The translations under genes were made by a program, and so were the position numbers. The notes below the pieces were generated by a model, which saw only the letters and a program-made list of their open reading frames with translations, had not been told where the DNA came from and did no database searches. A stretch of 64,000 nt of DNA, taken from positions 1 to 64,000 of the forward strand of contig NZ_JAGQFT020000008.1 in NCBI RefSeq assembly GCF_018122625.2, given 5' to 3'. This DNA is from Coralloluteibacterium stylophorae (GTDB taxonomy: Bacteria > Pseudomonadota > Gammaproteobacteria > Xanthomonadales > Xanthomonadaceae). Each line of letters starts with the position of its first letter. The first letter of the stretch is position 1. Of the stretch, positions 1 to 8,900 are shown in pieces.

Positions 1-59
1 GCTTCCGCCTGCTTGATGAAGCCGATGATCTGTTCGGTGGTGAAGCGACTCTTGCGCAT
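1..59 (-). CDS. IS3-family transposase OrfA, N-terminal fragment
   Basis: From the ATG at 59 the minus strand reads MRKSRFTTEQIIGFIKQAEA and runs off the window. This is the standard start of IS3-family OrfA (helix-turn-helix transposase subunit), normally fused to OrfB by programmed -1 frameshifting. Only 19 codons are visible, so the rest and its integrity cannot be judged. Confidence 0.8.
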   Translation of the reverse strand, partial: MRKSRFTTEQIIGFIKQAE

Positions 60-124
60 GTCCGTCCTCTTGGATGACGGACTCTACCTAGCTTCGGCTG
101 GTACGGCTCAGTGGGGGCAGGTCA
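1..124 (-). mobile_element. End of an IS3-family insertion sequence (cut by window edge)
   Basis: The minus strand from 124 begins TGACCTGCCCCCACTGAGCC, which resembles the terminal inverted repeat of IS3-family elements. An orfA start follows about 65 bases in. Only this end is in the window, so the second inverted repeat and target duplication cannot be checked. The end falls inside the 3' part of the neighbouring gene, whose last 12 codons are read from IS sequence. Confidence 0.75.
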
Positions 125-999
125 GCCACCTTCTGCTCCAGTCTGCTGCATAGGCCGGCTTCGGCCGTTGTAGGCTCACCGCCGCCTGCGTCAACCGCGT
201 ATGAATAGAATTCCTCGACCACAGCCGGGACATCCTCGATCAGGTCCTCGAAAGCCCCATTGGAGAAACCTCGTCGAGCCGCGTCATCCAACGCTTCCTG
301 ATCGAAGCCGCTGGTCTTGCGATCCGCGTCCACTTCGCGAGCCTGGCTGATCGCATGTTCCAGTGTCAGCCCCGTCCGGACCACCAGATCAACGTAGTAG
401 ATAGCCGTGCGGAAGCTCATCGCCGTGCTCTTGCCGCGTAACTTCAGCTCCAACGGCATGCAGGCCAACCGGCCGCCCGATACCGCACTGAAGTACTGCA
501 GCCGCGCCGCCAGTGTTCGGATGGTGTTGAAGGACGTAGTGCGCAGCACAAAGCTGCCCAGTGCATCCTCCTCGCCGTCGCCCACAATGACGTTGAACCG
601 GGCGTAGGCCTTGCAGTCGCCACTGGCGAACGGGCAGACCTCCGGTCCCGGACAGGGCTGCTGCGTCACACCTTCGTTGCCGACCCGGCGGCTGGTTTCG
701 CCGTTACCGACGCACACCGGGCGGCCCGTCGTGCGGTCGAACAGCGAGTAGTCCGCCCGCAGGTTCAGCGCGGGGTCGTTGAACACCAGGCGTACGGGAA
801 TCGACCGCAGCTTGCCCCCTGCCTCTTTGCGTAGCGCCTCGTCCATCGGATGCAACACCCAGCCATCCCGGTTCTGCACCTGGCTGGTCAGGGTGAACTG
901 GTCATCCTTTTCCGGCAGCCGCTTGCCGTTGCGCTCTACCACGCGGCCAATGGATATCCGCCCGATAACGGGCGGGGTGATCGCCAATCCTTTCAGCAT
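88..999 (-). CDS. Recombination-directionality-factor-like protein, C-terminus rewritten by IS
   Basis: 303 residues from the ATG at 999. The sequence (start MLKGLAITPPVIGRISIG, four cysteines at 96, 116, 122 and 129) resembles island proteins usually labelled 'hydrolase or metal-binding protein' or gp3-like recombination directionality factor, which bias serine or tyrosine integrases toward excision. It lies 10 bases after the YqaJ exonuclease gene, the usual partner in integrative elements. An IS3 end starts at 124, so residues from about 292 (ADLPPLSRTSRS) come from the IS. The natural C-terminus is lost, although the core and the cysteine cluster remain. The family name is from recall; the truncation is seen directly. 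Confidence 0.6.
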   Translation of the reverse strand: MLKGLAITPPVIGRISIGRVVERNGKRLPEKDDQFTLTSQVQNRDGWVLHPMDEALRKEAGGKLRSIPVRLVFNDPALNLRADYSLFDRTTGRPVCVGNGETSRRVGNEGVTQQPCPGPEVCPFASGDCKAYARFNVIVGDGEEDALGSFVLRTTSFNTIRTLAARLQYFSAVSGGRLACMPLELKLRGKSTAMSFRTAIYYVDLVVRTGLTLEHAISQAREVDADRKTSGFDQEALDDAARRGFSNGAFEDLIEDVPAVVEEFYSYAVDAGGGEPTTAEAGLCSRLEQKVADLPPLSRTSRS

Positions 1000-1009
1000 G
1001 TTGAAGTCC

Positions 1010-1978
1010 TCAGTTGTTGGAGGCGCGCAGTACAAACCGACGCGACCCCGGCCGGGGCACGCTGTACTGGGCAACCAGTTCGGGGTGGTCGGTAGCCAGC
1101 TTCTTGGCATCAAGGCTGGTGCCGTCTTTTGACCGCTTGTAGGTGACCTCGCCTGCGTCAAACACCGCACGCGAGGCATCCCCCATCGCTTGTTGAATCG
1201 TTTGCTTGAGACGCTCGGCCTGCAGCGCCTTCTCCTCAAGGTCGACCCGCAACACGGCGAGGGCGGAGAACACCTCGTTCAGCGCTTCGTCGTTCGTGAA
1301 GTCCAGAGTGGAACCGTTGCCCGGGTAGAGGTGCCGAAGCGCTTGTGCTGATGACTCGCTACCGTCAGCCGGAGGCGGAGTGTCCGTCTCAACGTACTCC
1401 CAGAACCTGGCTTCAAGCACCGTCAGGCGGCCGATCACGTCCTCGTCCCGCTCGATTCGATGGATATCGAGCTTCTGTCCGCACAACAACACCGCCACAT
1501 CGGCCGCGCTCTTTCCTGTCACTGCCAGTTGGTGCTGCACCTGGATTTGCACGTACTCCGGCACCCCATCGCGCCACAACCGAGAGCCGAATTCGCCGGC
1601 GGTCTTGCACTCCAGGATCTGGACGTCGGCTGCACCAACGACCTCACGGTCAATGTTGGCCAACATGAAGGGGAACGTCGGGTGCTGGAGTACCGCATTG
1701 AGCTTCCTAACTTTCCGCTCCGTCTTCTGCGTGTAGGCAACGGCGACGTAAGGTTCGAGCAACGTCCCCCAGAACGTCGGATGGTCCATCCCTGATGGCA
1801 CTGAAGCGGAGACCCGGCCGGTCTTCTCCATCCAAAGCTCCAGCATGCTCTTATATGGGCACAGGCCCACCGCGGCGGCAGCATCCGAGCTACCGATGCC
1901 GCCCCTACGCACTTCCAGCCACTGATCTCGATCCAGCTTTGTGGTGTCCACCAGGCGCAACGCAGCGCGTGTGCCCAT
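1010..1978 (-). CDS. YqaJ-family exonuclease (lambda Exo-like recombinase subunit)
   Basis: 322 residues. The YqaJ / lambda exonuclease fold is indicated by GIGSSDAAAAVG (27-38), E75, D110 in ANIDREVVG, the PD-(D/E)XK core E123-C-K125 in ILECKTAG, and Q150 in QVQHQLAVTG. The enzyme would resect double-stranded DNA 5' to 3' for single-strand annealing, normally with a Bet/RecT annealase that is not in this window. A GGAG ribosome site precedes the ATG. The gene sits directly behind a strong hairpin terminator (1995-2022), so it needs read-through or a promoter inside the hairpin region. It is probably co-transcribed with the directionality-factor-like gene. Confidence 0.85.
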   Translation of the reverse strand: MGTRAALRLVDTTKLDRDQWLEVRRGGIGSSDAAAAVGLCPYKSMLELWMEKTGRVSASVPSGMDHPTFWGTLLEPYVAVAYTQKTERKVRKLNAVLQHPTFPFMLANIDREVVGAADVQILECKTAGEFGSRLWRDGVPEYVQIQVQHQLAVTGKSAADVAVLLCGQKLDIHRIERDEDVIGRLTVLEARFWEYVETDTPPPADGSESSAQALRHLYPGNGSTLDFTNDEALNEVFSALAVLRVDLEEKALQAERLKQTIQQAMGDASRAVFDAGEVTYKRSKDGTSLDAKKLATDHPELVAQYSVPRPGSRRFVLRASNN

Positions 1979-1994
1979 TTCCGTTCTCCCAAGT

Positions 1995-2022
1995 AAAAAG
2001 GCCGCCCCTGAAAGGGCGGCCT
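1995..2022 (-). terminator. Rho-independent terminator or attenuator before the exonuclease gene
   Basis: Perfect 9-bp stem (AGGCCGCCC at 1999-2007 with GGGCGGCCT at 2014-2022) and a 6-base loop. On the minus strand it is followed by TTTTT (1995-1999). It ends only 17 bases before the YqaJ start codon. Confidence 0.8.
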
Positions 2023-2082
2023 GTGTGATAGCGGCTTCTTCCGGGGGGATACCCGGAGCGTTGGTTTTTGGTTGTCAGAGCG

Positions 2083-2271
2083 TCATGGAAGTGCCCCGGT
2101 AACAGGTGCTGAGCACTCAATCTTCTCGGCCTGCTCCAATGTCAATCCTGCCGGCACCTCGCAACCGGCCAGATTGATGTACCCGCCCTGGGTCAGCGTC
2201 TCTTCTTTGCCGCATCCGACTATGGCCAGCCCGGTCAGCAGCCACATCAACCACCTATTGGTCTGTGTCAT
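2083..2271 (-). CDS. Small predicted lipoprotein
   Basis: 62 residues from the ATG at 2271, with AAGGAC upstream. The N-terminus MTQTNRWLMWLLTGLAIVGC is a signal peptide ending in a lipobox (IVGC), so the protein should be lipidated and exported. The mature part is about 43 residues with two further cysteines. No family was recognised. It follows the larger lipoprotein gene with a 34-base gap and may be its operon partner. Confidence 0.55.
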   Translation of the reverse strand: MTQTNRWLMWLLTGLAIVGCGKEETLTQGGYINLAGCEVPAGLTLEQAEKIECSAPVTGALP

Positions 2272-2305
2272 CAATCCGTCCTTTTGCTACCTGCGGCCTT
2301 AGCCT

Positions 2306-3142
2306 TTAGCCGCCTGCGTTGGCCTTCATATAAGCCTGATAGCCCTCAGTGCTTGTGTGATACACAAGCGACTCCCGCACACCACCCGCTGTCGTTACAT
2401 ACAAGGACTTGCCCTGCATCTCGTGTCCGGATGGCTCCGTCCCGAGATTCTCTATTGTGCCTTCGCCGGCATACCCGACAGAGTTCTTCTCCCCGGGCCC
2501 ATTCGGGAACTGATACATGGCAAACGCATACCAGCTCGAATCGCCACTCGTGTAGGTGATCTTCATGGCCGTCACGAACTCCGCGACACCGTCGCCTTCA
2601 ATGTCCAGCGCGGTAGCACGCACCGACGCTTCATCCAGGCGTTTGCCGAAGAATTTGCGCCCAATCGCAACGCCTGCGTCGCGTGCGTCCTGTTCATCTG
2701 CGGTGACGTATGGGTTTCTCTCCGCCGCCTCGATCATTTCGGTGGTCTTCTTGGCCACTCGATCCCTCTTGGCAAGCACAGTTGCCGTATAGCGGATGCT
2801 GCGGATGTCATCCCTGTTCGCATACACCTTGAAATTCGCATCGCTTGATTCGACCTGCGCGACCTCGTAGCTGATCTCCCGCTCTTGGACGTCCGCATCG
2901 TTTTCCATGACTAGGGTTGCGGAACAGGAGCGGTAGCCGGTGCTCTGGTCCACCTCGTTGGTCACGACACTTTGGAACACCGACGCATGGAGGATCTCCA
3001 TCGCATCCGCATCGTCGAGGTTGCCGACGATATCAAGGTAGGTTTCCTGCACCTCGCCGCTGGCACAGTCGGCTTGCGACCCACAGCCCGCCAGCATCGC
3101 CGACAGACTGAGCACTGCAAAGCCCAGTGGGTATTTCTTCAT
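2306..3142 (-). CDS. Hypothetical lipoprotein
   Basis: 278 residues. The signal peptide MKKYPLGFAVLSLSAMLAGC ends in a lipobox, so it is an exported lipoprotein. GAGGAG lies 9 bases before the ATG. The mature part is acidic and shows no domain I can name. It reads through a clean frame with no overlap and appears intact. It is the first gene of a short leftward unit ending at the terminator at 1995-2022. The function is unknown. Confidence 0.65.
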   Translation of the reverse strand: MKKYPLGFAVLSLSAMLAGCGSQADCASGEVQETYLDIVGNLDDADAMEILHASVFQSVVTNEVDQSTGYRSCSATLVMENDADVQEREISYEVAQVESSDANFKVYANRDDIRSIRYTATVLAKRDRVAKKTTEMIEAAERNPYVTADEQDARDAGVAIGRKFFGKRLDEASVRATALDIEGDGVAEFVTAMKITYTSGDSSWYAFAMYQFPNGPGEKNSVGYAGEGTIENLGTEPSGHEMQGKSLYVTTAGGVRESLVYHTSTEGYQAYMKANAGG

Positions 3143-3335
3143 GGTCGAACTCCTCGCTATTTGGTTTGATTGAGCATCCAGTTGCCTGCATACAGGCGAG
3201 GATCACCGCTACGTCTCTCGACGACGACGCTGAGTCCTGGTGAATGGGTTTGCGATCGATGCGGCGGACACGCTTTTCGGCTGCCTCGCTCGACCTCCCC
3301 TGTCGGTCGGTGCCGCTGTCGGTAGTGGCGTTCTG

Positions 3336-3367
3336 TTGACCACATCAGCCCCTTAACTGATAGTTAA
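3336..3367 (+). promoter_or_regulatory. Promoter with dyad operator for the XRE regulator
   Basis: TTGACC at 3336-3341 and GATAGT at 3359-3364, with a 17-base spacer, fit -35 and -10 boxes. The perfect inverted repeat TTAACT-GAT-AGTTAA (3353-3367) covers the -10 box. This is the layout expected for self-repression by the XRE protein encoded just downstream. Inferred from sequence only. Confidence 0.5.
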
Positions 3368-3429
3368 AGTCTGCCACAGCAAAAAGGCTTCCGTCATGCT
3401 GCGCCGTCACGCCGCTTCTGCTTTCGACG

Positions 3430-3840
3430 GTGCCCAAGTCCCAGCTCCGCGCCAACTTCGCTGCCAGGCTGATTCAAGCCCGGCAGATGCGTGGATTCAG
3501 CCAGCGCTCGCTGGGGGACAAGATGGGCATGGGTAAGGAGCGCGGCGCGGTACGCATCAACCGCTATGAACACGAAGTCACGGCCATCGGCTTCGAAAGC
3601 TTGCAAAAGATGGCCGAGACGCTGGAAGTGCCGGTGTCCTACCTGCTTGCCGACGATGCCCGGATGGCTGATGCCATCCTTGCTCTCTCCCATGCCGACG
3701 CATCCCAGATGGACCTGCTGGCCGACCTGATTCCTGTCTTGGTCGAGAACCCGGCTTTGCTATCCAGGCTGATGAAGGTGGCGCAGCTGCCTCGGCGGGA
3801 GCAAGCCAGCGCATTGAAGTCGCTGACTGAAAAGGCCTAA
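3430..3840 (+). CDS. XRE-family helix-turn-helix regulator
   Basis: 136 residues from a GTG start; no in-frame ATG exists and no good ribosome site is visible. The Cro/CI-type helix-turn-helix occupies roughly residues 8-75: QRSLGDKMGMG is the first helix pair and RINRYEHEVTAIGFESLQKM the recognition region. The C-terminal 60 residues are a leucine-rich helical segment. Likely a repressor that controls its own gene and perhaps the divergent lipoprotein unit or other island genes. It is the only rightward gene in this part of the island. Confidence 0.8.
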   Translation: MPKSQLRANFAARLIQARQMRGFSQRSLGDKMGMGKERGAVRINRYEHEVTAIGFESLQKMAETLEVPVSYLLADDARMADAILALSHADASQMDLLADLIPVLVENPALLSRLMKVAQLPRREQASALKSLTEKA

Positions 3841-3928
3841 TGCTGCCGGCCGGCCTCTGTCGTCGCACGTTCAGACGTGAATCCAGCCGCTCATAGCGTC
3901 CGGCCCCATGGACCGGACGCCATCTCCC

Positions 3929-4885
3929 TCACGCTATCAGCTTCATCACTTCGTCCCACGCCTTCTGCTTGATCTGGGCGCCTTGCCCGAACCATGCAGC
4001 TTCCCGGCGGTGATCGTCGCTCCGTGCACGCCGCTGGTGATCGACGAACTCGGTGACGCTGTTCAAGACACCCCAGGCCGTACCACGGGCCGATGCCAGT
4101 TCAGACCCTTTGCCAGCGCCGTCGTACAGGCCGCGGGCCGTCTTGAACGCCTGCTCATTGACCGATACGCCGCTGCCATCGGGAGTGGGATAGGTCAGCA
4201 CGCGGCGCAACAGACCATCAACGGAGTCGGGATCAACCGGGTGCTCGACCAGCGCCTTCATCCGCGCCACAAACGCATCCCAGGTGGACACCGTAAGCCC
4301 CAGCTGCCGCTTGACCACACTGGGGTCGAACTGACTCCGATGCGGCACCTTGATCGCGCCACGGTTGTCGCCCAACGCAATCGACAGCGTGTTGTTGCAG
4401 ACCACGCGCACCGACGTGAACTGCGCCGTGGTGGCCAGCGTCCCATCGCAGGCGGTGGCGAGCAGCAGGTAGCCGTCCACCCGGTCACGGCCCTTCAGGG
4501 ATACGCTCTGACCTGTACGGGCCAGCGCCCAGAACTTGCGCCCCTCGCGCAGGACACCTGCCGTTTCCAGCTTGAATCCGCCTACTTCCGTGAGGTCTCG
4601 GTAGAACTCCAGGATCTCGCCGGGCTGGACCACCTGGAACCGCTTGGACACGACCGCGAGCGGTGCCTTGGTGTCCGAGCGGTACAGGACCTTTTGCTCG
4701 GGGAACGAGTTGATGGTCCCGATGCCGTTCTGGCCGGTGATGTATCGCACTTCGGAGTTCTGGATGGTCCAGTTCATCCCGGCGCTCTCCTTCCAGTCGT
4801 CAATCGACTGGTTGGGTTGGAGCTTATTGCCCAGCCCGTGCCAAGGCTTCGCGCCGGCATAGGCCATCGTCTCGACTTGATGCAT
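3929..4885 (-). CDS. DUF932 family protein
   Basis: 318 residues from the ATG at 4885 (AAGGAG upstream). The start (MHQVETMAYAGAKPWHGLG) and body (VVSKRFQVVQPGEILEF, TSVRVVCNNTLSIAL) match DUF932, a family common on phages, plasmids and integrative elements near YqaJ/Bet recombination genes. The biochemical role is not established. It is the downstream gene of a unit with the microprotein at 4965-5069, separated by a long hairpin (4915-4945). It converges on the XRE gene with an 88-base gap. Confidence 0.85.
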   Translation of the reverse strand: MHQVETMAYAGAKPWHGLGNKLQPNQSIDDWKESAGMNWTIQNSEVRYITGQNGIGTINSFPEQKVLYRSDTKAPLAVVSKRFQVVQPGEILEFYRDLTEVGGFKLETAGVLREGRKFWALARTGQSVSLKGRDRVDGYLLLATACDGTLATTAQFTSVRVVCNNTLSIALGDNRGAIKVPHRSQFDPSVVKRQLGLTVSTWDAFVARMKALVEHPVDPDSVDGLLRRVLTYPTPDGSGVSVNEQAFKTARGLYDGAGKGSELASARGTAWGVLNSVTEFVDHQRRARSDDHRREAAWFGQGAQIKQKAWDEVMKLIA

Positions 4886-4914
4886 GTTCGACTCCTTTTT
4901 CAGACGCCATAAAC

Positions 4915-4945
4915 GCACGAGGCCCGGTATGCCCGGGCCTCGTGC
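4915..4945 (-). terminator. Long perfect hairpin ahead of the DUF932 gene
   Basis: 13-bp perfect stem (4915-4927 with 4933-4945) and a 5-base loop, with no T-run on either strand. It lies 30 bases before the DUF932 start codon and just after the microprotein stop. It could be a weak terminator, an mRNA processing or stability element, or a protein binding site. Confidence 0.5.
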
Positions 4946-4964
4946 GCCATGTGCGCGGATGTGT

Positions 4965-5069
4965 TCAGTCGGGGAACCTTGACGTGCAACCTACGCACTT
5001 GGCGAAGCCCACCAACAGTGCGGCGGCCACGACAAGAACGCAGGTCAGGACATCGGTTTTCTCAGGCAT
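4965..5069 (-). CDS. 34-residue membrane microprotein
   Basis: Short frame from the ATG at 5069: charged start MPEKTD, then one hydrophobic helix (VLTCVLVVAAALLVGFA), then KCVGC and a short polar tail. AAGGGG lies about 12 bases upstream. A clean transmembrane pattern followed by a hairpin suggests a real gene, but there is no homology evidence. It would be a single-pass inner-membrane protein of unknown role. Confidence 0.4.
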   Translation of the reverse strand: MPEKTDVLTCVLVVAAALLVGFAKCVGCTSRFPD

Positions 5070-5196
5070 GTTTCAGACACCCCTTACAGCGCATCGATGC
5101 GGAGCGCTTCCACGCGAGGCCAGTCCGTTCTGGCTTCAATACGGTGGTATAGGTCTGAAATAATTTTGATTGGCCGAGAGCCGACGCCCCCGGTAG

Positions 5197-5535
5197 TCAC
5201 ATGAAGAAGCTTCCCTGATCCGAGTAGCCACGCGGCTCAATCGTCACGCCGGCTACCCGTGACAACGCCGCGCCTCTGCACGAGAAGTCCTCACCTCCGT
5301 CCTGTATCCACGCACCGAGTCGTCGCCCCACCCAGCAACGCGCATAGGCGTCGCAACGCAGTAAATCGGACTCGGTGAAGGAGAACCAGCGTGACGAGAG
5401 CGCCGCCTCCGCCGCATCAAGCAAAGTGGATTTGCCAGAATCTCCCGCACCGATCAGGCAGCAAAATGGCGAATCTGGAATCCAGTCAAGGGTCGCGCCT
5501 CGAAAATTCGATACTTTGAGATGGCGAATCTGCAT
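5197..5535 (-). pseudogene. Truncated OLD/AAA-type ATPase fragment
   Basis: 112 residues. The N-terminus MQIRHLKVSNFRGATLDW and Walker A GAGDSGKST (29-37) belong to OLD-family or SMC-like ATPases. The similarity fades after about residue 63 and the frame stops early, with no Walker B, signature motif or TOPRIM domain; intact relatives are 500-650 residues. The start codon lies 2 bases from the left copy of the 25-bp direct repeat, so this is probably a leftover of an older defence gene cut during insertion of the metal block. Confidence 0.6.
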
Positions 5536-5537
5536 GG

Positions 5538-5562
5538 GTGAGGCTGCTCTCCAGCATCGCCT
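5538..5562. repeat. 25-bp direct repeat, left copy
   Basis: Identical base for base and in orientation to 34201-34225; identity stops at both edges. It is the left border of the metal-resistance block. At the right copy the same bases encode AMLESSLT inside a hypothetical gene. Confidence 0.85.
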
Positions 5563-5577
5563 GCGCAAAACTCGTTG

Positions 5578-5931
5578 CTATTGACGTGCGATAGCGGTAA
5601 TCGTTCCATCCATACCCGATGAGGTGAACTCGAATGACACTCGATCGCCCTGCCTGATGGCGGTCAGATCGACATCCGACGCCTGGAACGTCATGGTCAT
5701 AGCAGGCCATTCCAATTCCGGCACGGGACCGTGGGCGATCGTGATGGTCTCGGCGGCGGTATCGACGGCTTCGACGACACCGTTGGCCGAAGCGGACTTC
5801 GCCGCCGTGGCGGCCGGCGATGCAGGTGCAGCCGGATCGGTCGCCGTTGTCTGAGCGGCTGCCTGCTCGTCAGTAGGCGATGAGCAGGCAGCAAGCAAGC
5901 CAAGCGAGAGTAGAGCCGTGGCGGTCTTCAT
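5578..5931 (-). CDS. CusF-like periplasmic copper-binding lipoprotein
   Basis: 117 residues. A signal peptide with lipobox (cysteine 16), a 30-residue Ala/Thr/Pro linker, then a CusF-type small beta-barrel (about 50-117). The copper ligands of CusF are present: H67, W75, M78 and M80 in AHGPVPELEWPAMTMTF. It would carry Cu(I) or Ag(I) to the efflux complex; unlike E. coli CusF it should be membrane-anchored. The start codon overlaps the CusA stop (TAATG), so it is the last gene of the cus unit. Confidence 0.85.
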   Translation of the reverse strand: MKTATALLSLGLLAACSSPTDEQAAAQTTATDPAAPASPAATAAKSASANGVVEAVDTAAETITIAHGPVPELEWPAMTMTFQASDVDLTAIRQGDRVSFEFTSSGMDGTITAIARQ

Positions 5932-8900
5932 TAGATTCTCCCGGGGTTGTTGGAACGGGTGTGAGCGAGCTCGCGTCGGCGCAGCCAGCGGTAGGCGGCA
6001 GGGATCACCAGCATCGACAGCAGCGGCGCGGTGAGCATGCCGCCGACCATCGGCGCGGCAATTCGCTGCATGACTTCCGAGCCGGCGCCGCCGCCAATCA
6101 GGATCGGGAACAGCCCGGCGAGGATCACCGCGACGGTCATCGCCTTCGGTCGCACGCGTTGTACCGCGCCCTCGCGGATGGCGGCGTCAAGTTCGGCTTC
6201 GCCAGCCTGCGGGTTGACCGCCAACTGGCGCTCCCAAGCTTGGCGCAGATACAGCAGCATGATGATGCCGAACTCGGCCGCGACGCCGGCCAGCGCGATG
6301 AAGCCGATCAATGTCGCCACGGAGATGGCGTGGCCCAGCAGCCACACCAACCAGAGGCCGCCGATCAGCGCGAACGGCAGGCTCAGCATGATGATCGCGG
6401 CCTCGCCGAAGCGCCGGAACACCAGGTAGATCAGCACGAACACGATCAGCAGGGTCGCCGGCACGACGATGCGCAGACGCTCGGCGGCGCGCTGCAGGTA
6501 CTCGTACTGGCCGGACCAGGCCAGCGAGTAGCCCGCCGGCAGTTCCACCTGCTCGGCCATCGCCCGCTGCAGGTCCTCGACTGCCGAGCCCAGATCCCGC
6601 CCCGCGACGTCGATGTAGACGTAGCTGGTCAGCTGGCCGTTGTCGCTCTTGAGCATCGGCGGACCCATGGTGTACGACAGCTCGGCGACCTGTCCTAGGG
6701 TCAGCTGCACGCCATTGGGGGCGACCAGCGGCAGCTGCGCGAGTTCGGCGATCGAATCGCGCTGGGTACGCGGATAGCGCAGCACGATCGGATAGCGCTC
6801 GCGTCCCTCGATGGTCTGGCCGATCGGCTGGCCGCCGACCACAGTGGCGATCAGGCGCTGCACCTCGGCCTGGGTGAAACCGTAGCGTGCGGCGACCGCG
6901 GGCCTGACCTCGACATCCAAGTAGCGGCCGCCGGCGGCGCGGTCGGCCACGGCCGAACTCACGCCCTGCACGTCCGCCGCCACCGCTTCGATGCGGGTGC
7001 CGAGTCGCGCCAGCACGTCGGTGTCCGGGCCCGAGATCTTGATGCCGATCGGGCTCTTGATGCCGGTGGCGAGCATGTCGATGCGGTTGCGGATCGGCGG
7101 CACGAACAGGTTGGTCAAGCCCGGCACCTGCACGGCGGCGTCGAGTTCCTGCTGCAGCTTCTCCATGGTCATGCCGGGGCGCCACTCGCTCTTGGGCTTG
7201 AAGGTGATCGTGGTCTCGAACATCTCCAGCGGCGCCGGATCCGTGGCGGTGTCGGCGCGACCGGCCTTGCCGAACACGTGCTCGACTTCGGGCACGGTCT
7301 TGAGCATGCGGTCCGTCAGCTGCAGCAGTTGCGCGGCCTCGCCGGCCGACAGGCCGGGCAGCGCGGTCGGCATGTACAGCAGGGTGCCTTCATTGAGCGG
7401 CGGCATGAACTCGCTGCCCAGCCGCGACAACGGCACGAGCGTCAGCAGCAACGCCGCGCCGGCCAACGCGAAGGTCGCGTGCGGATGGCGCAATACCGCC
7501 TCCAGTACCGGCCGATACGCGCGAATCAGCCCGCGGTTGATCGGGTTGTCCTTTTCGGCGCGGATGCGGCCGCGGATCAGATAGCCCATCAGCACCGGCA
7601 CCAGCGTGATCGCCAAGCCGGCGGCCGCGGCCATCGCGTAGGTCTTGGTGAACGCCAGCGGCTCGAACAGTCGCCCTTCCTGCGCTTCCAGGGCGAACAC
7701 CGGCACGAACGACAAGGTGATCACCAGCAGGCTCACGAACAACGCCGGCCCGACTTCGATGGCCGACTGCGCCATCAGTTCCCAGCGCGCACGGCCGTGC
7801 GGATCTACGCCGTTGCGCTCGCGGTACTCCTCCAGGTGCTTGTGCGCGTTCTCGATCATGACCACCGCGGCGTCGACCATCGCGCCAATCGCGATCGCGA
7901 TTCCGCCCAGCGACAGCAGGTTGGCGCTGACGCCCTGATAGCGCATCACGATGAACGCGGCGAGCACGCCCAGCGGCAGGCTGATCACCGCCACCAGTGC
8001 CGAGCGCAGGTGCCACAGGAACAGCGCGCAGACCAGCGCGACGACGATGAACTCCTCGACCAGCTTGCCGGTGAGGTTGTGGACCGCGTCGAGGATCAGC
8101 TCGGAGCGGTCGTAGGTGGTCACGATCTCGACGCCCGGCGGCAGGCTGTCCTGCAGCGCCTCGAGCTTGGCCTCGACCGCCTCGATCGCGGCCAGCGCGT
8201 TCTTGCCCGAGCGCAGCACGATGACGCCGCCGACGACCTCGCCTTCGCCGTCGAGTTCGGCGATGCCGCGGCGCAGGGTCGGCCCGCGCAGCACGCGCGC
8301 GACCTCCCCGAGCAGCACCGGCACGCCGCCGGTGGTCACCGGGACGTTCTCGAAGTCCTCGCGGGTCTGCAGGTAGCCGGTGCTGCGCACCATCAGATCG
8401 GCCCCGGCTTTTTCGATCACCGAGCCGCCGGTGGCGCCGTTGGCGGCACCGATCGCGTCGATGACCTGCTCGACCGTGATGCCGCGGGCGGCCAGCGCCT
8501 GCGGGTCGGGAACGATCTGCCACGCCTGCACCATGCCGCCGAGGGTGGCGACTTCGGCCACGTCGGGGATGGTCTTGAGCTCGTAGCGCAGGAACCAGTC
8601 CTGCAGCGCCCGCAACTCGCCCAAGTGGTGCCGCCCGCTGCGATCCACCAACGCGTACTGGTAGACCCAGCCCAGGCCGGTGGCGTCCGGCCCGAGCGCG
8701 GGCGAGACCTCCTCGGGCAGTTGATCGCGCGCCTGGCTCAGGTACTCCAGCACGCGCGAGCGGGCCCAGTACAGGTCGGTGTCGTCGTCGAACAGCACGT
8801 AGACGAACGAGTCGCCAAAGAACGAGTAGCCGCGCACCGCCTTGACGCCGGGCACCGCCAGCATGGTCGTACTCAGCGGATAGGTGACCTGGTCCTCGAC

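Noticed and set aside
3157-3345. 62-residue frame on the minus strand upstream of the lipoprotein
   Set aside because: It has no ribosome site, is rich in Arg, Pro and Ser, and overlaps the promoter region of the XRE gene.
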